Below are positions 40,534 to 49,759 of a stretch of DNA of 64,000 nt, one piece after another. The stretch is from Chryseobacterium soli. GTDB taxonomy: Bacteria; Bacteroidota; Bacteroidia; Flavobacteriales; Weeksellaceae. The number at the start of each line of letters is the position of its first letter. Within the stretch, counting starts at the first letter, position 1. The notes beneath the pieces were generated by a model that worked only from the letters and a program-made list of their open reading frames with translations, was not told where the DNA came from and ran no database searches. Location of the stretch: contig NZ_JPRH01000001.1 in the NCBI RefSeq assembly GCF_000737705.1, positions 434,001-498,000 of the forward strand. Direction: 5' to 3'. The position numbers were made by a program, and so were the translations under genes.

Positions 40534-41721
40534 ATGAAAGTAGTTGTAGGATTATCCGGAGGTGTGGATTCCAGTGTTACAGCATATCTGCTGCAGCAAC
40601 AGGGTCACGAAGTCGTGGCTTTATTTATGAGAAACTGGAACGATGCTTCGGTAACGTTAGAAGATGAATGCCCTTGGATTGAGGACAGCAATGATGCCTT
40701 AATGGTAGCCCAGAAGCTGGGAATCCCATTTCAGGTGATTGATATGAGTGACCTTTACAAAGAACGTATCGTAGATTATATGTTTGATGAGTATCAGAAA
40801 GGAAGAACTCCCAATCCAGATGTTTTGTGTAATAGAGAGGTTAAATTTGATGTTTTCATGAAAACAGCGATGTCTTTAGGTGCCGATAAGGTGGCTACAG
40901 GTCATTATGCAAGAGTAAATTCTACTTTTGATGAAAACGGAAAGGAAATTTTCCATCTTTTGGCTGGAAAAGACAATAATAAAGACCAGTCTTATTTTCT
41001 CTGCCAGCTGAATCAGGATCAATTGTCAAAAGCATTATTCCCTATTGGAGAGCTTACAAAGCCACAAGTAAGAGAAATTGCAAAAGAAATTGGATTGGTC
41101 ACTGCTGATAAAAAGGATTCTCAGGGATTATGCTTTATCGGTAAAGTAAGCCTGCCACAGTTTTTGCAGCAGCAATTAGTTCCTAAAGAAGGTGAAATTG
41201 TAGAAATTTTCAAAGATTCTCCAATTTTTTCTCAGGGAAAACCGGAATTTTCTTCAAAAGAAGAAGAGCTGGAGTTCCTGTCTCAAAAAATCAATTATAA
41301 AAAAACTGACGGAAAAGTAATAGGAAAGCATCAGGGGGCTCAGTTTTTCACGATCGGCCAAAGTAAGGGGCTTGGAATAGGAGGCCATAAAGAAAGCTGT
41401 TTTATCATATCCAGAGATATGGAAAACAACATTATTTTTGTGGGCGAAGGACACAGCTTCCCTGGTTTACATAAAAAGGCACTTAAAGTTGATCTTTCAG
41501 AAATTCATTGGGTTCGTGAAGATTTAAAACTGAAATCCGGAGAATCTATGGAAGTAATGGCAAGATTCCGTTACAGACAGGAGTTGCAAAAAGCAACAAT
41601 TTACCAGTTTGATAATGCATTGTATATGGAATTTGAAAAAGAACAATCATCGATTGCTGAGGGACAATTTGCTTCGTGGTATATTGGTGATGAGCTTTTA
41701 GGAAGCGGAGTGATTTCGTAA
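40534..41721 (+). CDS. mnmA: tRNA 2-thiouridine(34) synthase MnmA
   Basis: A 395-residue thiouridylase that thiolates U34 of tRNAs for Lys, Glu and Gln. The PP-loop [12 protein letters not shown] is at residues 6-17. Catalytic Cys99 lies in [15 protein letters not shown] and Cys200 in [10 protein letters not shown], the pair that forms the persulfide and disulfide. A C-terminal beta-barrel domain follows. Slightly longer than E. coli MnmA because of an insert near 240-260. Its sulfur relay partner is not in the window; sufE nearby serves a different pathway. Confidence 0.96.
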   Translation: MKVVVGLSGGVDSSVTAYLLQQQGHEVVALFMRNWNDASVTLEDECPWIEDSNDALMVAQKLGIPFQVIDMSDLYKERIVDYMFDEYQKGRTPNPDVLCNREVKFDVFMKTAMSLGADKVATGHYARVNSTFDENGKEIFHLLAGKDNNKDQSYFLCQLNQDQLSKALFPIGELTKPQVREIAKEIGLVTADKKDSQGLCFIGKVSLPQFLQQQLVPKEGEIVEIFKDSPIFSQGKPEFSSKEEELEFLSQKINYKKTDGKVIGKHQGAQFFTIGQSKGLGIGGHKESCFIISRDMENNIIFVGEGHSFPGLHKKALKVDLSEIHWVREDLKLKSGESMEVMARFRYRQELQKATIYQFDNALYMEFEKEQSSIAEGQFASWYIGDELLGSGVIS

Positions 41722-41803
41722 AGGTTTATTTTCCGTAATTATTATATTTACTCAATACAGACAAAGGAAAAGGATCATAAAGAATAAACAGTTATTATAT
41801 ATT

Positions 41804-41833
41804 AAAACCTTGAGCACTTGTGTTCAAGGTTTT
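41804..41833. terminator. Terminator between mnmA and the LytTR gene
   Basis: A perfect 10-base outer stem (aaaaccttga/tcaaggtttt) with a small inner stem. T-rich on both sides. It lies about 85 bases from each stop codon, and the rest of that gap shows nothing. Confidence 0.75.
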
Positions 41834-41922
41834 ATTTTGATCATTTTAATTAAAATAAAGAGGTTTTTTTCAATTAAAAACAACTTGAATACATTCAATA
41901 TAATCAAATTAATGACAATTAG

Positions 41923-42666
41923 TTAACACACCAGCCAGTCTTTAAAATCTTTTACTCTGTCTCTGCTTACTGTAATTTCTTCCTGCGGCTGAAATTCTAA
42001 ATCTACTTTATAATTAGGTGAAGTGTGAATGTTTTTAATGAAATCTGAATTGATGATAAACTGTCGGTTTACCCTGAAAAATTTCTTTTCGTCCAGCACC
42101 TCTTCCAATTCATCCAGCGTAAAATCTGAGGGATAATTTCTTTCCTGCGTCTGCAGATACACAATCTTATTCTCGCTGTAAAAGCAGGAAACTTCATGCG
42201 TCTGGACAATTTTTAAATTGTAGCCGATTTTCACCAAAATCCGGGAAAGGGTACTTTTATCTTTTTTTATTAGCTGTTTAATTTCCTGTGAGCTGACTGC
42301 ATTATCTGAAGGAATAAATGATTTATATTTCTCGATCGCGCCCGCCAGATCTTCTTCTAAAATAGGTTTCAGCAGATAATCGATGCTGTTTAGCTTAAAG
42401 GCTTTCAGCGTATACTGGTCAAAAGCTGTCGTATAGATAATAAAACTTTTTGTAGGAATTTTTTCAAAAATATCGAATGACAGACCGTCCCCCAAAACAA
42501 TGTCCGAAAAAATAAGCTGCGGATGTTCATTTTCAGAAAACCAGGCAATTCCTTCTTCTACGGATTCTAATTTTGCAACCAACTGAATTTCAGTAAAAAT
42601 GCTTAACATTCTTTCTAATTTTCTTGAAGCTGGCTTTTCGTCTTCAATAATGACAGTTCTGATCAT
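41923..42666 (-). CDS. LytTR-family response regulator
   Basis: A 247-residue two-component response regulator. The receiver domain (1-120) has the phospho-acceptor Asp55 in LIFSDIVLGDG and Lys in IDYLLKPILEED. The DNA-binding LytTR domain (about 140-247) contains KFFRVNRQFIINSDFIKNI, a classic LytTR stretch. It is the last gene of a minus-strand region that starts with the LytS-like kinase at 45750, its likely partner. Targets unknown. Confidence 0.92.
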   Translation of the reverse strand: MIRTVIIEDEKPASRKLERMLSIFTEIQLVAKLESVEEGIAWFSENEHPQLIFSDIVLGDGLSFDIFEKIPTKSFIIYTTAFDQYTLKAFKLNSIDYLLKPILEEDLAGAIEKYKSFIPSDNAVSSQEIKQLIKKDKSTLSRILVKIGYNLKIVQTHEVSCFYSENKIVYLQTQERNYPSDFTLDELEEVLDEKKFFRVNRQFIINSDFIKNIHTSPNYKVDLEFQPQEEITVSRDRVKDFKDWLVC

Positions 42667-42725
42667 TGACCTGCGGTTTTTAGTTTTAAAATTTAAGTGC
42701 TAAAAGTAAATAAAACTTATGGCTT

Positions 42726-43001
42726 TTAGAAATTTATTGGTGTTTTATCCTTCTTAAGCTCTTCTTCCAGGATTCTTTTTTCCCAGTCTGAGTTGAAAAT
42801 AAAAAGCTTTACGGCTTTCATCGCTAAAACAGCTCCCCAGATGAGCAATAGGACTGAACCATTGAACAGACTTAAATGAAAGCTTCCATGTCCTGAATAG
42901 TTATTAATGACTGAAATTCCAACAATGATGGCAAACCAGGCCAGGTGCTTATAGAATTTCTTTAATTCATTCACTCTTTTATGTGCATTATTATAGTCCA
43001 T
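42726..43001 (-). CDS. 2TM-domain protein, copy 1
   Basis: A 91-residue protein with the 2TM domain: an N-terminal amphipathic HKRVNELKKFYKHL, two membrane helices (WFAIIVGISVINNY and SVLLLIWGAVLAMKAVKLFI) and a cytoplasmic WEKRILEEEL tail. The domain's function is unknown. It lies between the LytTR regulator (59 bases) and another 2TM gene (nine bases), so probably co-transcribed with the latter. Confidence 0.82.
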   Translation of the reverse strand: MDYNNAHKRVNELKKFYKHLAWFAIIVGISVINNYSGHGSFHLSLFNGSVLLLIWGAVLAMKAVKLFIFNSDWEKRILEEELKKDKTPINF

Positions 43002-43010
43002 GATATTCGT

Positions 43011-43310
43011 TTAAAAAGTTTTCTTAAATGGTTGGGCATCTTTCTCCATCAATTCTTTGATCTTTTTCTCTTCCCATGCTTTTCCGATTCCGAATACATT
43101 CACTCCATGGGCAAAAAGTCCCATTCCCCATCCCAGCATTGGCCAAAGGAACCATAAATGTTCAGGAGCCGTAATAAGGTTTAATATTGCTAAAAACGGA
43201 ATTACCAAACAGTAGGAAGTAAGGTTTCCATAAAATCCTTTCAGTTCTTTTACTCTTCTTGATGCTTTTCTGTAAGCTATCGTTTCTTTGTTTACTGATA
43301 TTGTTTCCAT
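43011..43310 (-). CDS. 2TM-domain protein, copy 2
   Basis: A 99-residue 2TM-domain protein: ASRRVKELKGFYGNLTSYC, helices with VIPFLAILNLIT and MLGWGMGLFAHGVNVF, and an AWEEKKIKELMEKD tail. It is very similar to the C-terminal 80 residues of the LytS-like kinase in the same region, clearly paralogous. The ATG at 43310 is preferred over 43385 because a -7 element lies between them at 43355-43362. Confidence 0.85.
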   Translation of the reverse strand: METISVNKETIAYRKASRRVKELKGFYGNLTSYCLVIPFLAILNLITAPEHLWFLWPMLGWGMGLFAHGVNVFGIGKAWEEKKIKELMEKDAQPFKKTF

Positions 43311-43354
43311 AAGTATTTGTTTTAAAATTGTCGGGTTTGTATGTTTTGTTGAGT

Positions 43355-43362
43355 CAAATGTA
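43355..43362 (-). promoter_or_regulatory. -7 promoter element of the 2TM copy 2 / LytTR unit
   Basis: TACATTTG on the minus strand, a perfect TAnnTTTG match, 45 bases upstream of the chosen ATG. It would drive 2TM copy 2, copy 1 and the response regulator. Confidence 0.55.
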
Positions 43363-43491
43363 GGGTGGAAATCGGGCTCTATCAATTTTATCTTACCGAA
43401 CTGTAGAATTTCAGATCTGAGCTGTAAAAAGGAGCATTTTTATGAAAAAGAATTCTGCTTTTCTTAGATCTACCCTGTAACTTGAAGTGCC

Positions 43492-44061
43492 TTAATAGAT
43501 AAAAGGAATTAATTTCTTTGTCTTTTTTCTGTATTCAATATATTCTTCTCCAAATTGCTCTATAAGCGCTTGTTCTTCAATAGCAATTCGGTAGCTAAAG
43601 GCGAGAAAGGGAGGGATAAATGCTAAAAGTAATGACAGCCAGTTATTTAAATAAAGTCCAAGCCCCAGCGATGTCAGCAGAGAAAAAGCATAAGAAGGAT
43701 GACGGAGATATTTATAGAAGCCTTCTTTTTTAATTTTATGGTCCTGCTTTATCGTAACATCTACTGTAAAATACTTTCCTAATGATCTAATGATTATAAA
43801 TCTGACGATTAGCCCAATGAGAATAAGAGCTTCTCCTATATAATAGATTGATTGTTCATTCGTAATCGGAAGCCTCGTCATATTAGAGGCTATCAAAGAG
43901 GTAGCAATGGAAAAAGGAATGGCGGTCCATAAGATATTCAGGGTCGATTTATCTTTATTTTGTTTGTCTGATTCTCCTGATTTCAGCATATTTTTATATA
44001 GAGATTCACTGATAAACCATGCTGCCATGGACAAGTAAAATATGATTTGTAAAGGGTTCAT
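43492..44061 (-). CDS. Isoprenylcysteine/phospholipid methyltransferase-like membrane protein
   Basis: A 189-residue membrane protein of the ICMT/PEMT family. The SAM-binding signature GFYKYLRHPSYAFSLLTSLG, with RHPxY, is near residue 120, followed by RIAIEEQALIEQFGEEYIEYRKKTKKLIP, the typical E-x-x-L...Y-x-x-Y end (quoted in part as EEYIEYRKKTKKL). About five hydrophobic helices. It probably methylates a lipid or small molecule. It sits inside the LytS/2TM region, 62 bases after 2TM copy 3, its relation to signalling is unknown. Confidence 0.82.
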   Translation of the reverse strand: MNPLQIIFYLSMAAWFISESLYKNMLKSGESDKQNKDKSTLNILWTAIPFSIATSLIASNMTRLPITNEQSIYYIGEALILIGLIVRFIIIRSLGKYFTVDVTIKQDHKIKKEGFYKYLRHPSYAFSLLTSLGLGLYLNNWLSLLLAFIPPFLAFSYRIAIEEQALIEQFGEEYIEYRKKTKKLIPFIY

Positions 44062-44123
44062 TATTTGAGATTTTATGGTTATTATTTATAGTTAAAAATG
44101 AATTCATTAAGCAGATAATTTGT

Positions 44124-44423
44124 TTACTTTTCTTTATCCATGAGTTCTTTGATTTTCTTTTCTTCCCATTTACGACCCAGCATAAATCCTGAAAAATAGA
44201 CTGACATTCCGTACAGCAGTAACACTGCTCCCCAAATAATAGGAAGAATAAAATATTCAATATGCCAGATCGTCTCATTTTGATCTAACTCTCTGTAATT
44301 AAGGTATAAAATAAAGAGGTTTACTGCCACATAAATGAAAACAGATAGATAAAAGTTTTTGATTCTTTTTACTTTGCGTACTGCTTCCCTGTATTGCATA
44401 TCATTTTCATCGATTGTTTTCAT
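44124..44423 (-). CDS. 2TM-domain protein, copy 3
   Basis: A 99-residue 2TM-domain protein with YREAVRKVKRIKNFYLSVF, helices around VAVNLFILYLNY and ILPIIWGAVLLLYGMSVYF, and RKWEEKKIKELMDKE at the C-terminus. It lies 10 bases downstream of the LytS-like kinase gene and so is co-transcribed with it. The C-terminal motif is nearly identical to that of copy 2. Confidence 0.83.
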   Translation of the reverse strand: MKTIDENDMQYREAVRKVKRIKNFYLSVFIYVAVNLFILYLNYRELDQNETIWHIEYFILPIIWGAVLLLYGMSVYFSGFMLGRKWEEKKIKELMDKEK

Positions 44424-44433
44424 GGCTATAGAT

Positions 44434-45750
44434 TTATTGTTTATTTTGCTTTTCTAAAATCTTTCTGATCTTTCGTTCTTCCCAGTTTTTACCTATTGCA
44501 AAAACATTCATTGCATGAGCTGCAAGACCAATTCCCCATCCTAGCATCGGAAAGAAAAACCAAATATTTTTGGGACTGGTAACCAGATTTACAATAATTA
44601 AAAACGGAATAACAATACAGTACGAAATGAGGTTTCCATAAAACCCTTTTATTTCTTTCACCCGTTTCTGAGCCTTTTCATAAGCCTTATCTGTGTTATC
44701 TATTTTTGTGCTGATCGTATTGGGTTTAACAGATAGTACCGGAAGTTTTACTTTAAAATAATCTTCAGATCTTTCTATAAAGACATTTCTCTTGGTAAGC
44801 AGTGAATACCGCTGTACAATATTGGCGAGACCAATTCCTGCACTTTCTTTCATCTGCTCTCTTTCCTGGAGATTATTTTCAATGCACAGGATGTCATTTT
44901 CTGAAAAGATCTTAATAATTAAAGGTTTTGAAGAAGTGGCAAAATTATGTTTGATACAGTTTTCCAGCAGCAGCTGAAGGGAAAGCGGTACGACATATCG
45001 TCGGTAATCTTCTTTATTGACTTCAAAGATAAAATCTACACTATCCTCAAACCTTGTTTTTAACAGATCGCAATACGTTTTTGCAAATTCTATTTCATCT
45101 TCTACGGTGACCAGCTCTTTATCTTTCTGTTCCAATACATATCGGTAAATCTTTGACATTGAAGCAGTAAACTTCTGAGCCTGCTTCGGATTTTCATCAA
45201 TTAATGAACTTAAAACATTCAAAGAATTAAACAGGAAATGAGGATCCAGCTGGTTTTTTAAGCTTTCAAACTGTGCATTTGCTGATGTAGCGATTAATTT
45301 TTGTTCTACCACTTCTTTTTTGGAAGTCTTTTTAAGTTCTTCCATAAAGCCTTTAGCGTGGAGGAAAGCAGAAATAAGCAAGGCAATATTCACCATAAAC
45401 CAATTCATGAAATTGTATTTTCCGGAGAAGAACTCTGCGGGTGTAGCCGCTTTCTGAAAAATCACAAAATTGATGTAGTTACACAGATACACTAAAATAA
45501 AATTGGCGACAAGGATAGAAATAATGCTTATTACAGCTCTTTTCGTAGTGGCTTCAGACCATGGAATCTTTTTATTGAGAAAATCGTTTAAAAGCCCGTT
45601 TCCAATGCCTAAAAAGAAAGAATACAATGCTGATATCGCAAAGGAAAGGATAAAATTGTGGAGAGTCTTTTCATCTGTAAAGAATAAAAAGAAAAATAGT
45701 GCTGTTCCGATGGATACCCAAAGCAGTACAATCAGGTTCTTGCGTTTCAT
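44434..45750 (-). CDS. LytS-like sensor histidine kinase with C-terminal 2TM domain
   Basis: A 438-residue sensor kinase. Residues 1-130 hold about four membrane helices; the His_kinase/HATPase region follows with phospho-acceptor His171 in NQLDPHFLFNSLNVL, N-box LLLENCIKHNF and GIGLANIVQRY. Unusually the protein continues into a 2TM domain (about 355-438: KRVKEIKGFYGNL, then MLGWGIGLAAHAMNVFAIG and WEERKIRKILE), so the kinase core lies between two membrane parts. First gene of the unit, with a -7 element at 45768-45775. Its partner is probably the LytTR regulator at 41923. Confidence 0.9.
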   Translation of the reverse strand: MKRKNLIVLLWVSIGTALFFFLFFTDEKTLHNFILSFAISALYSFFLGIGNGLLNDFLNKKIPWSEATTKRAVISIISILVANFILVYLCNYINFVIFQKAATPAEFFSGKYNFMNWFMVNIALLISAFLHAKGFMEELKKTSKKEVVEQKLIATSANAQFESLKNQLDPHFLFNSLNVLSSLIDENPKQAQKFTASMSKIYRYVLEQKDKELVTVEDEIEFAKTYCDLLKTRFEDSVDFIFEVNKEDYRRYVVPLSLQLLLENCIKHNFATSSKPLIIKIFSENDILCIENNLQEREQMKESAGIGLANIVQRYSLLTKRNVFIERSEDYFKVKLPVLSVKPNTISTKIDNTDKAYEKAQKRVKEIKGFYGNLISYCIVIPFLIIVNLVTSPKNIWFFFPMLGWGIGLAAHAMNVFAIGKNWEERKIRKILEKQNKQ

Positions 45751-45767
45751 TGTCGTTTTTCTTGGTT

Positions 45768-45775
45768 CAAAAATA
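45768..45775 (-). promoter_or_regulatory. -7 promoter element of the LytS-like kinase
   Basis: TATTTTTG on the minus strand, a perfect match, with TTTG 17 bases upstream; the ATG at 45750 is 18 bases away. Confidence 0.55.
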
Positions 45776-45844
45776 GTTCATATTAAAGGTATCAAAAATA
45801 ATTTCTTACCGAAGGGTTGATTTTGTGTTCCGAACGGCATAAAA

Positions 45845-45868
45845 AAACCTTCCTGAATCGGAAGGTTT
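45845..45868 (-). terminator. Terminator after the periplasmic TPR-like gene
   Basis: A perfect 9-base stem (aaaccttcc/ggaaggttt) with a 6-base loop and, on the minus strand, a T run after it. It separates the receptor operon from the kinase operon. Confidence 0.8.
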
Positions 45869-45878
45869 GATTGTTTTG

Positions 45879-46529
45879 TTATTTTACCGGCTGGCTGATG
45901 AAATATTCAGCTTCTGCCCTGCCCCAGTTAGGATCTAATGCCGTTTTCGGTTTATATGCATTGAATTTTGCTAAGGCATCTTTAAACATTTCCAGACCTT
46001 TGGTTTTGCTTCCCCCGAACTGTTCAGGAGTAAAGTAAACGTCTTCGGCCTTGATCAGTGCAATTCTCGGATTATCCGGTTCCAGTTTTTCTGCTGTATT
46101 CATTTCCTCAGTTGCTCTGGCTCCATCTGTCATATAACGCTGCTGCGGGTTCACCATCATTCTTAGTGAGTAGGACATTTTTTTCAGAAGACGGATCTCA
46201 GCATTATCAGCTCCTGCAAGATTCTGAGCAGTGGCAAGGTATTTTTCTGCTTCGTCAGCAACACCATCCAACGCCTGCGTATTTCCGTTTCTCATCATTA
46301 CCCTTCCCTTCTGTATGGTAGAGAATGCGGCATAATATGCGGGCAGCCACTTACTGCTTTCTTTACTTCCAATCCTTTGAAAATCGTTGGCTAACGTCTG
46401 AAAATCTTCAGGAGTTTTGCAGGTTTCTATTTTTGCGATTTTGTCAGACATGATTTTGTCATAATCTGCCTGAGCAAAAGCTGTTAAGCTTACGAAAGCT
46501 AAAGCAAAACTTAATAAGTATTTTTTCAT
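45879..46529 (-). CDS. Secreted helical (TPR-like) protein downstream of a TonB-dependent receptor
   Basis: A 216-residue exported protein: signal peptide at residues 1-19 (ending AFAQ), then helices with Ala-rich repeats (for example WLPAYYAAFSTIQKGRVMM and DEAEKYLATAQNLAGADNAE) that look like degenerate tetratricopeptide repeats. No catalytic motif. It begins 82 bases after the receptor gene and ends at the same terminator, so it is probably co-expressed with the receptor. A periplasmic binding or assembly role is a guess. Confidence 0.7.
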   Translation of the reverse strand: MKKYLLSFALAFVSLTAFAQADYDKIMSDKIAKIETCKTPEDFQTLANDFQRIGSKESSKWLPAYYAAFSTIQKGRVMMRNGNTQALDGVADEAEKYLATAQNLAGADNAEIRLLKKMSYSLRMMVNPQQRYMTDGARATEEMNTAEKLEPDNPRIALIKAEDVYFTPEQFGGSKTKGLEMFKDALAKFNAYKPKTALDPNWGRAEAEYFISQPVK

Positions 46530-46611
46530 TTTTCTAATTTTTTTAAGGTTTATATTTTTGTTCTAAGATATGTATTCCGTGGTTTGTATAGCTTTTTACA
46601 TACCAATATTT

Positions 46612-48843
46612 TTACAGATTATTATTGATGGCATCCTGTGTTCTGTCGACTCCGAAGCTGATAAAAGCTCCTACAAAGACAAAAGTATTCACCGGAGGCA
46701 CGACTGCCGAACTTCTTGCGCCGTCCATAGAAAAATTATACCCATATACATTTTTTGCTCCCAGCACGTTGGAAATGCTTAATACGAATACGGTAAAGGC
46801 TTTCGAATCTTTTTTTCCAAGATTGGGCAGGTAATTAAAACTTATATTCAGGGCATTATAATCTTTCAGGGATCCTTCATGGCGGATGATATTCGTGGTA
46901 TTCTGAGTCAGAATATCATAATACGGTCTTCCTTTTGAATAGGTGTAGGAAAGATTAACGCCTAGCTTCCATTCCGGGATAAATCTTTTAGCAACAGCAG
47001 AAAGCGTGTGTGCAGAAGCAAAATTGGGTTTTAAACTCATGGGATAATTCATGAAATCCCTTTTTGAATCCAGAAATGAATAACTGATCCAGTAATCGAT
47101 ATTTTCAAAGGTTTTTTTATCCCTCCAGAACAGTTCCAGGCCTTTTGCATATCCATACCCATTATTATTGAAGGCACTTTGAATCTGTTGATTCTGATTG
47201 ACATTCGGTGTGATATTGATGGTTTTGACCAATTGATCGTATTTTTTATAAAAAGCTTCCAACCGAAGACTTCTTCCTTCCGAAGCTCTTTGAATCTGTA
47301 AAATATAATGTTGAGATTTTTGAAAATCTAAATCCGCAGGCCCGTTGATATATTTACTTTCCGGATTCTGGAAGAACAACCCGTAAGCCAGAGATGTTGT
47401 CCAGTTTGTTGCTAAACGATATGCCAGTGCCAAACGCGGTGCGATATTGCTTTTGTCCAGGAAAGAAGAATGTTCTGCCCTCACTCCTATTTTTGCGGAT
47501 AACGCATTGCTGAATCCTAAATCTGTTTCTGCAAATACGGAAGAAATCAAATCTTTGTAATCTTTGTTTACTGCTTCAAAATTGAGTTTTTCATCGGTAT
47601 TATTGAACTCAAAACCTCCTCTTAAGGCACTAATTTTATTGATTTTCCTTTCTAAAACAGCTTTGAAGTTGATATAATTTCCATCTGTTAAAAGCTTTGT
47701 CCTTTCCGATTCTACATCATTTGTCTGTGTTGAAAAATTAAGGTCCGACTGATTGTATGAATAGGAAGCTCCAGCATTTAATAGATATTTCCCGAATTTC
47801 TGTCTGAAAGAAAGATTGTGATACGTACTTTTTCCTTTCAATCTGATCATGTTAAAATCATAACCTGGCTCCAGGCTTTCTGACTTTACTCCCATTTTAT
47901 TGCTGTCGTACATTCCGTAATACTTGAAAAAACCTCCGGATTTTGTTTTAATTCTGACATTAAAATCGCCGTTAAGCCCTTGCGGAGCATCAATAAAATC
48001 AGTGTTAAAATTAAGCACCTTCTGCATCAGACTCAGGATAGAATATCCTAAAGTAGCTCCATAAGAATAGTTCTTATTGTCGCCTAATTTCTGAAATCCG
48101 GCACTTAAAAATATCGGAGAAATTCCAACATCATAAGAACTCTGATCCGGAAGATCTACACTTTCCAGCATCAGGGCTCCTGAAAGAGCCTGCCCGTACA
48201 GCGCAGAATATCCACCACTTGAAAAGATATTTCCTTTAAAGAGCGAGGTATTAAAACGATCCCGGCCCGCGATCCCCGGAACGGAATTGGAAAAATAATT
48301 ATTGATCAAACTGCCATCCATAAAAATTTTAGCTTCTGTTCCGGTACCTCCTCTGATGAAAAGTCCTTCTGATTCTCCTACTTTCTGAACGCCCGGAAGA
48401 TAATTTAATGCTGAAGAAATCTGTCCGTCTGCTCCTGCCGTTGTATAAATATCAATGGGAGTAAGTAATGCTGTGGCTCTTTTTTTATCACTTGCTTCAA
48501 TGGAACCTGCAGAAACTACAACGGCATCAATTTCACTGATCTGCTCTTTAAGATCTGTACTTACTGAAAGATCCTGATTTTCAATCAATACTGGTTTTTC
48601 AACCGTTTCATATTTGGGATGGGTAAAAGTCAGGATATGATTTCCTTTTTCTGAAGTTTCAAAGGTGAAATTTCCCTGTGCATCCGTGGTGGCCCCATCA
48701 TAAGTATCTTTTAAAGTGACATTTACATCAGCTACGCCTTTATTTCTGAATGCTACTTTTCCGGAAACCTTCACCTGAGCATATCCCAGAAAGAAGGATA
48801 AAAAAGTAATCAGAAGTAATAATCGCTGTCCTCGTGTTTTCAT
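46612..48843 (-). CDS. TonB-dependent outer-membrane receptor
   Basis: A 743-residue receptor. Signal peptide (residues 1-22, ending GYAQ), then a carboxypeptidase-regulatory-like domain (VSGKVAFRNKGVADVNVTL, about 25-105), a plug (LNYLPGVQKVGESEGLFIRGG, about 140-250) and a 22-strand barrel. SusC-like N-terminal extension is present but it is shorter than a SusC and no SusD follows, so it is not a classical Sus pair. Ligand unknown. ATG at 48843 chosen over 48864 because it directly precedes the signal peptide; -7 element at 48862-48869. Confidence 0.88.
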   Translation of the reverse strand: MKTRGQRLLLLITFLSFFLGYAQVKVSGKVAFRNKGVADVNVTLKDTYDGATTDAQGNFTFETSEKGNHILTFTHPKYETVEKPVLIENQDLSVSTDLKEQISEIDAVVVSAGSIEASDKKRATALLTPIDIYTTAGADGQISSALNYLPGVQKVGESEGLFIRGGTGTEAKIFMDGSLINNYFSNSVPGIAGRDRFNTSLFKGNIFSSGGYSALYGQALSGALMLESVDLPDQSSYDVGISPIFLSAGFQKLGDNKNYSYGATLGYSILSLMQKVLNFNTDFIDAPQGLNGDFNVRIKTKSGGFFKYYGMYDSNKMGVKSESLEPGYDFNMIRLKGKSTYHNLSFRQKFGKYLLNAGASYSYNQSDLNFSTQTNDVESERTKLLTDGNYINFKAVLERKINKISALRGGFEFNNTDEKLNFEAVNKDYKDLISSVFAETDLGFSNALSAKIGVRAEHSSFLDKSNIAPRLALAYRLATNWTTSLAYGLFFQNPESKYINGPADLDFQKSQHYILQIQRASEGRSLRLEAFYKKYDQLVKTINITPNVNQNQQIQSAFNNNGYGYAKGLELFWRDKKTFENIDYWISYSFLDSKRDFMNYPMSLKPNFASAHTLSAVAKRFIPEWKLGVNLSYTYSKGRPYYDILTQNTTNIIRHEGSLKDYNALNISFNYLPNLGKKDSKAFTVFVLSISNVLGAKNVYGYNFSMDGARSSAVVPPVNTFVFVGAFISFGVDRTQDAINNNL

Positions 48844-48861
48844 TGTTATTAATTTTCGATT

Positions 48862-48869
48862 CAAAAATA
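48862..48869 (-). promoter_or_regulatory. -7 promoter element of the TonB-dependent receptor
   Basis: TATTTTTG on the minus strand, a perfect TAnnTTTG match, 19 bases upstream of the ATG at 48843. The alternative ATG at 48864 lies on the element itself. Confidence 0.55.
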
Positions 48870-49028
48870 CGTGCGGAAATGTCTTCGTTGGAAAAAAAAC
48901 TTACTGAAAGGTATTCTTTCGTTACTGAACAGCATATTATGGGATAATCATCAAAAATGAGGGTTGGTCTGGATGACAATTTCTTTTTAACCGGTTAGTT
49001 TTTGTCTCAAAATGCTGTCTTTATTGTG

Positions 49029-49679
49029 TTAAAAGAGGTCTTCAAGCTTCACATGCACATACATGCTATTTTCTTCTTTAATATTGATGTCTGCTGATGC
49101 AATACAACTTTGATATTTTTTATCGATAAAAAGTTCTTTCACATAAAATTTTTCATTGTCAATGCTACATTCATTTCCGTTAATTTCAAAAGATTCTAAA
49201 GGAATCATCATGCCGTCTCCATGGGCTTTTAATACGGCTTCTTTACTCGTCCAATAAGTAAAAAAGCTTTTGATTTTGGAGTCTGAATGGTGTATTCTGT
49301 GAAATTCATCAGGCGTCATCTGAGATTTAAAATCCAGATAATTGATCTGCGGATCTAAAAATTCAACATCGATACCTATCGGAGCCTCAGCAATAGCGCA
49401 AAGCACCAGATCTTTGGAATGAGAGATATTAAAATGTATATCATGCCCCTTTAAAATAGGTTTCTTATTCGCCAATACATCTATTTCAACATCTTGCAGA
49501 TTGTAATATACCCTCAGTCCATGTTCTAAAAGAACCTTTCCCAGTAAAGACAGCTGTGCATCCTGCCATCTACGGTATTTAAGGATATCTTCCCTGAATT
49601 TTCCGGAAAAAACCGACAAGTATCTATCCAGCAGATCCTGATGTTTCTCTTCGTGTATAAATGCATATAAGATGATCAT
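49029..49679 (-). CDS. 4'-phosphopantetheinyl transferase (Sfp type)
   Basis: A 216-residue Sfp-type phosphopantetheinyl transferase that activates carrier proteins. The metal and CoA motif IGIDVEFLDP is near residue 117 and FFTYWTSKEAVLKAHGDGM near 160. KPILKGHDIHFNISHSKDLVLCA is the first conserved block. Longer than AcpS. No polyketide or peptide synthase is nearby, so the partner carrier protein may be the fatty-acid ACP or a synthase elsewhere. Confidence 0.88.
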   Translation of the reverse strand: MIILYAFIHEEKHQDLLDRYLSVFSGKFREDILKYRRWQDAQLSLLGKVLLEHGLRVYYNLQDVEIDVLANKKPILKGHDIHFNISHSKDLVLCAIAEAPIGIDVEFLDPQINYLDFKSQMTPDEFHRIHHSDSKIKSFFTYWTSKEAVLKAHGDGMMIPLESFEINGNECSIDNEKFYVKELFIDKKYQSCIASADINIKEENSMYVHVKLEDLF

Positions 49680-49759
49680 TCACTATTATTTATCCTTTCA
49701 AAAATACTACTAAAAATGTCTTCCTGCATAATTTCACAGAAAGACATAGATTCAGATTA

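Noticed and set aside
43448..43486. A very short ATG frame (12 codons) in the gap before the ICMT-like gene's end
   Set aside because: Too short, no ribosome-binding or promoter context, no similarity.
48740..48979. A minus-strand frame across the receptor start
   Set aside because: It overlaps the receptor's signal-peptide codons in another frame and its composition is that of non-coding sequence.
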